From assembly GCF_016786355.1 (NCBI RefSeq), contig NZ_JADWYX010000024.1, positions 1 to 64,000 of the forward strand: a stretch of 64,000 nucleotides of DNA, given 5' to 3'. The notes under the pieces were generated by a model. The model did not search any database, had not been told where the DNA came from, and saw nothing but the letters and a program-made list of their open reading frames with translations. Below are positions 61,943 through 64,000 of this stretch, in pieces. Both the position numbers and the translations under genes were made by a program. Source of the stretch: Frankia sp. AgB1.9. GTDB lineage: Bacteria; Actinomycetota; Actinomycetes; Frankiales; Frankiaceae. Positions within the stretch are counted from its first letter, which is position 1. Every line of letters begins with the position of its first letter.

Positions 61943-63700
61943 GAAGGAATAGGCGGTCAGGCCCGGCGACAGGATGACGGTCAGGGTGTCGCGCGCCGGC
62001 GACGGCCGATCGGCCAGCGTGTAGATGTTGGGAGCGCCCGAGACCTGGTACGTCGTGGTCTTCCCGTCCAGGGTCGCGGTGATCGTCCCGGTCCCGCCGA
62101 CGTCGAGATAGGCCGCCCCGGCGAAGAAGTTCAGCTCGATGCCGGCGTTCTCCTCGGCGGTGAGGGCTTCCTCGCCGACGGTCCAGGTACCCGCGAGCGC
62201 GAACGCGTCGTCCGGGAGCGCCTGCGGATAGCTGAAGGTGCGCCGGCCCGAACCGAGTGGTTCCTGGATACCGTTCGTCGCCCGCTCCGAGCCGAGATAG
62301 GTCTCCGGCGTCTGGTCCGGGTCGTCGGGCGTGGTGTCGGCGACGTCGGTGCTCGCGGGCAGCGTGACGGCCGGGTGCGCGGCGGTCAGGAGCTGGCGGA
62401 TCAGCGACTCGGTGGTCGAGTAGTCCCCCTCGCCGATGGCGACATGCCGCACCTCGCCGGTCGCGTCGATGAGGTACTCGGCGGGCCAGGAGTCGTTGCC
62501 GAAGTTGTTCCAGGTCGTGTACCCGTTGTCCACGGCGACCGGGTAGGTGATGTGAAGCCTCTTCGCGCCGGCCGCCACGTTCGCGGGGACGTGTTCGAAG
62601 GCGTACTCCGGCGTGTGCACGCCGATCACGACCAGGCCGGCGGCCTTATACGCGGAATACCACGCCTGCACGTGCGGAATGGCGCGCTGGCAGTTGATGC
62701 AGGAGTAGGCCCAGAAGTCGACCAGCACCACCTTGCCGGCGAGGTCGGCCGCGGTCACCGGCGTGCCGTCCGGGGTGTTCAGCCATTGTTGGATTCCCGA
62801 GATGGCCGGTGCCTTGCCGCAGTTCTGCGGGACCGGCCGGGCCTCCTGCGCACAGGTCGCGAGACCCGCCGCCTGATCGGACCCGAGTTGCGCCGAGACG
62901 CCGGCGCCGTCGAGATCCTTGTTCAGGCTGGCGGTGTAGTCCGGAACCGTGCGCTGCAACGCGTCGGTGACATCGAACGTGAGCGCCACCGCCAGCGCGA
63001 TCATCACCGCGCCGGCGACGATGCGGACGCCGCGTTCGCGATCCCGGAAGGCGCGGACCCGCTCGGCGACCCCGCGACCGGCCAGGGCGAAGCCGAGCAG
63101 CGGCAGCGCGGTCCCGCAGGCGAAGGCCACGGTCAGCGCGACCGTGCGCAGCCCGATCATGCCCGTCGCGCCGGCGACGGTGATCGCCGCGAGCACCGGG
63201 CCGGCGCACGGCACGTAGACGGCCCCGAGCGCCAGCCCGAGGACGAATCCGCCGTGCTCGCCGCTGACCTGACGTTGGCCGATCCGGGAGAAGGGCCGTT
63301 CGAGCAGGTGCTGGACCGGCGGGAACATCATCGCGACGCCGAGCAGCACGAGGGCGACCAGGCCGGCCCAGCGCACGATGTCCGTCGGCAGCGGCAGAAC
63401 GCTGAGCACCAGCGTTCCCAGGAGAGTGAAGGCGCTGAAGCTCAGCGCGAGCCCCGCGACCACGAGATACGGACGACGGCTCGCCCGCCGCTCCGCCCGG
63501 TCCCGCCGACCAGCTCCGGGCACCGTCTTACCGTGTGCCGGCACAGCTTGGCCCGGCGCGGGCGCCGCCTGACCGGGTGCGGGCGCGGGCTGGCGGGGTC
63601 GCGTGTCCTGGACCCCGCCGGCGAGGAAGACGACCGGCAGCACCGGCAGGACACAGGGCGAGATGCCGGTGATGATCCCGCCGACGATCCCGATCAGCAC
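61931..63700 (-). CDS. dipZ: DipZ: CcdA-like membrane domain fused to a thioredoxin domain
   Basis: 589 residues. Residues 1 to about 245 hold six membrane segments of the CcdA/DsbD family (ISPCVLP near residue 12, YVPCAGPVLA) with a Pro/Gly-rich loop after the first. A thioredoxin-like domain has the redox pair Cys334-Cys337 (SCINCQ), and a beta-rich C-terminal domain follows. As in mycobacterial DipZ, it moves reductant across the membrane for cytochrome c or exported-protein maturation. GTG 63700 is the first canonical start, but CTG 63712 has GGGAGG six bases upstream and would give the usual N-terminus. A 20-bp duplication spans its stop. Confidence 0.88.
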   Translation of the reverse strand: MLIGIVGGIITGISPCVLPVLPVVFLAGGVQDTRPRQPAPAPGQAAPAPGQAVPAHGKTVPGAGRRDRAERRASRRPYLVVAGLALSFSAFTLLGTLVLSVLPLPTDIVRWAGLVALVLLGVAMMFPPVQHLLERPFSRIGQRQVSGEHGGFVLGLALGAVYVPCAGPVLAAITVAGATGMIGLRTVALTVAFACGTALPLLGFALAGRGVAERVRAFRDRERGVRIVAGAVMIALAVALTFDVTDALQRTVPDYTASLNKDLDGAGVSAQLGSDQAAGLATCAQEARPVPQNCGKAPAISGIQQWLNTPDGTPVTAADLAGKVVLVDFWAYSCINCQRAIPHVQAWYSAYKAAGLVVIGVHTPEYAFEHVPANVAAGAKRLHITYPVAVDNGYTTWNNFGNDSWPAEYLIDATGEVRHVAIGEGDYSTTESLIRQLLTAAHPAVTLPASTDVADTTPDDPDQTPETYLGSERATNGIQEPLGSGRRTFSYPQALPDDAFALAGTWTVGEEALTAEENAGIELNFFAGAAYLDVGGTGTITATLDGKTTTYQVSGAPNIYTLADRPSPARDTLTVILSPGLTAYSFTFG

Positions 63701-63712
63701 GAGCGTGATCAG

Positions 63713-64000
63713 CGCAGACCTCCCACCCGCCGGCCGGCCCGCGAGCTCCGCGCCGACATCCTCGTCGTGCCGCGATCTTAGGTCCCGACCCTGTGCGTCG
63801 CGTTACGCCAAATCTTTCGATTCGCGGATCCCGAACCGACCCGCCTCCGCGGCCGCCAGCGGTGGAGCCACCCGCGCGCTCGCCTCGACGCGACCGGACC
63901 GCCCCGAGGTCGTGGTCGAGGTCGAGGTCCCCACCCCGGAGCCTTTCGGCCCTGGCCGTTACCAGACGAAGACGCCCCGGACTCCCACGCTTTGGCTCTC
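63713..64000. other. 288-bp right-edge gap
   Basis: No gene recognised. An AT-richer patch near 63805-63832 (GTTACGCCAAATCTTTCGATTC) may hold the dipZ promoter. Nearer the edge lie short GAGGTC/GTGGTC direct repeats. Frames that leave the window are basic, low-complexity and not supported. Confidence 0.4.

Noticed and set aside
61853..63781. 642-codon plus-strand open frame over dipZ
   Set aside because: Antisense to a well-supported DipZ protein; sequence is Arg/Gly/Asp-rich with no domain.

Overview
The window is very GC-rich, with near-universal G or C at third codon positions, GTG starts and 4-bp ATGA/GTGA overlaps. It encodes lipoproteins, P450s, SDRs, Baeyer-Villiger monooxygenases, a UvrD-tail-like small protein and DipZ. 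This is a high-GC actinobacterial chromosome. The mix of acyl-CoA, P450 and BVMO genes with two type III polyketide synthases would fit a Frankia-like soil actinomycete, but the genus is an inference. No rRNA, tRNA, CRISPR array, prophage or intact insertion sequence was recognised.

Layout. 1-5.0 kb: end of an unidentified gene next to a G14C12 tract, a long P450, a lipoprotein, a PucR-type regulator and a TerC membrane protein. 5.2-15 kb: ohr peroxidase, a BVMO divergent from a CYP125/CYP124-like P450, a phosphotransferase, hotdog thioesterases and an SDR (acyl-CoA or lipid catabolism flavour), Cu/Zn SodC, a HAD phosphatase and a RibD-like reductase. 15-26.5 kb: amidohydrolase, orphan ABC binding lipoprotein, MarR regulator with an MFS exporter, a first type III PKS, a zinc-finger protein, a DUF2993 protein, esterase/TetR pair and bcp. 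26.7-31.7 kb: an S1C protease followed by a coupled MoxR-DUF58-VWA-VWA operon. 32.7-33.1 kb: a VapB antitoxin whose VapC partner is cut off after about nine codons.

33-49.3 kb is a complete L-rhamnose locus. On the minus strand lie an ABC importer (ATPase, two permeases, lipoprotein), mutarotase RhaM, isomerase RhaI, kinase RhaB, a fused rhamnulose-1-phosphate aldolase/lactaldehyde dehydrogenase and one extra sugar isomerase. A LacI regulator and lutABC diverge on the plus strand. The aldolase makes DHAP and L-lactaldehyde, its dehydrogenase domain gives L-lactate, and LutABC oxidises lactate to pyruvate. Two related LacI-type palindromes in the divergent region suggest one regulator.

49.6-64 kb: a small UvrD-tail-like protein; an SDR whose 5' end is thrown out of frame by a triplicated 11-bp repeat; a second polyketide block (HAPMO-like BVMO, methyltransferase, acyl-CoA-dehydrogenase fold protein, type III PKS, the last two overlapping); a PadR-ATPase-permease exporter operon; a ferritin-like protein; a SUMF1-domain protein and DipZ.

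The most striking unexplained structure is a family of seven imperfect palindromes. Each is exactly 73 bp from GATC to GATC, all are intergenic, and five of the seven lie between convergent genes. The window also carries several short tandem duplications, two of them copying the sequence across a stop codon.
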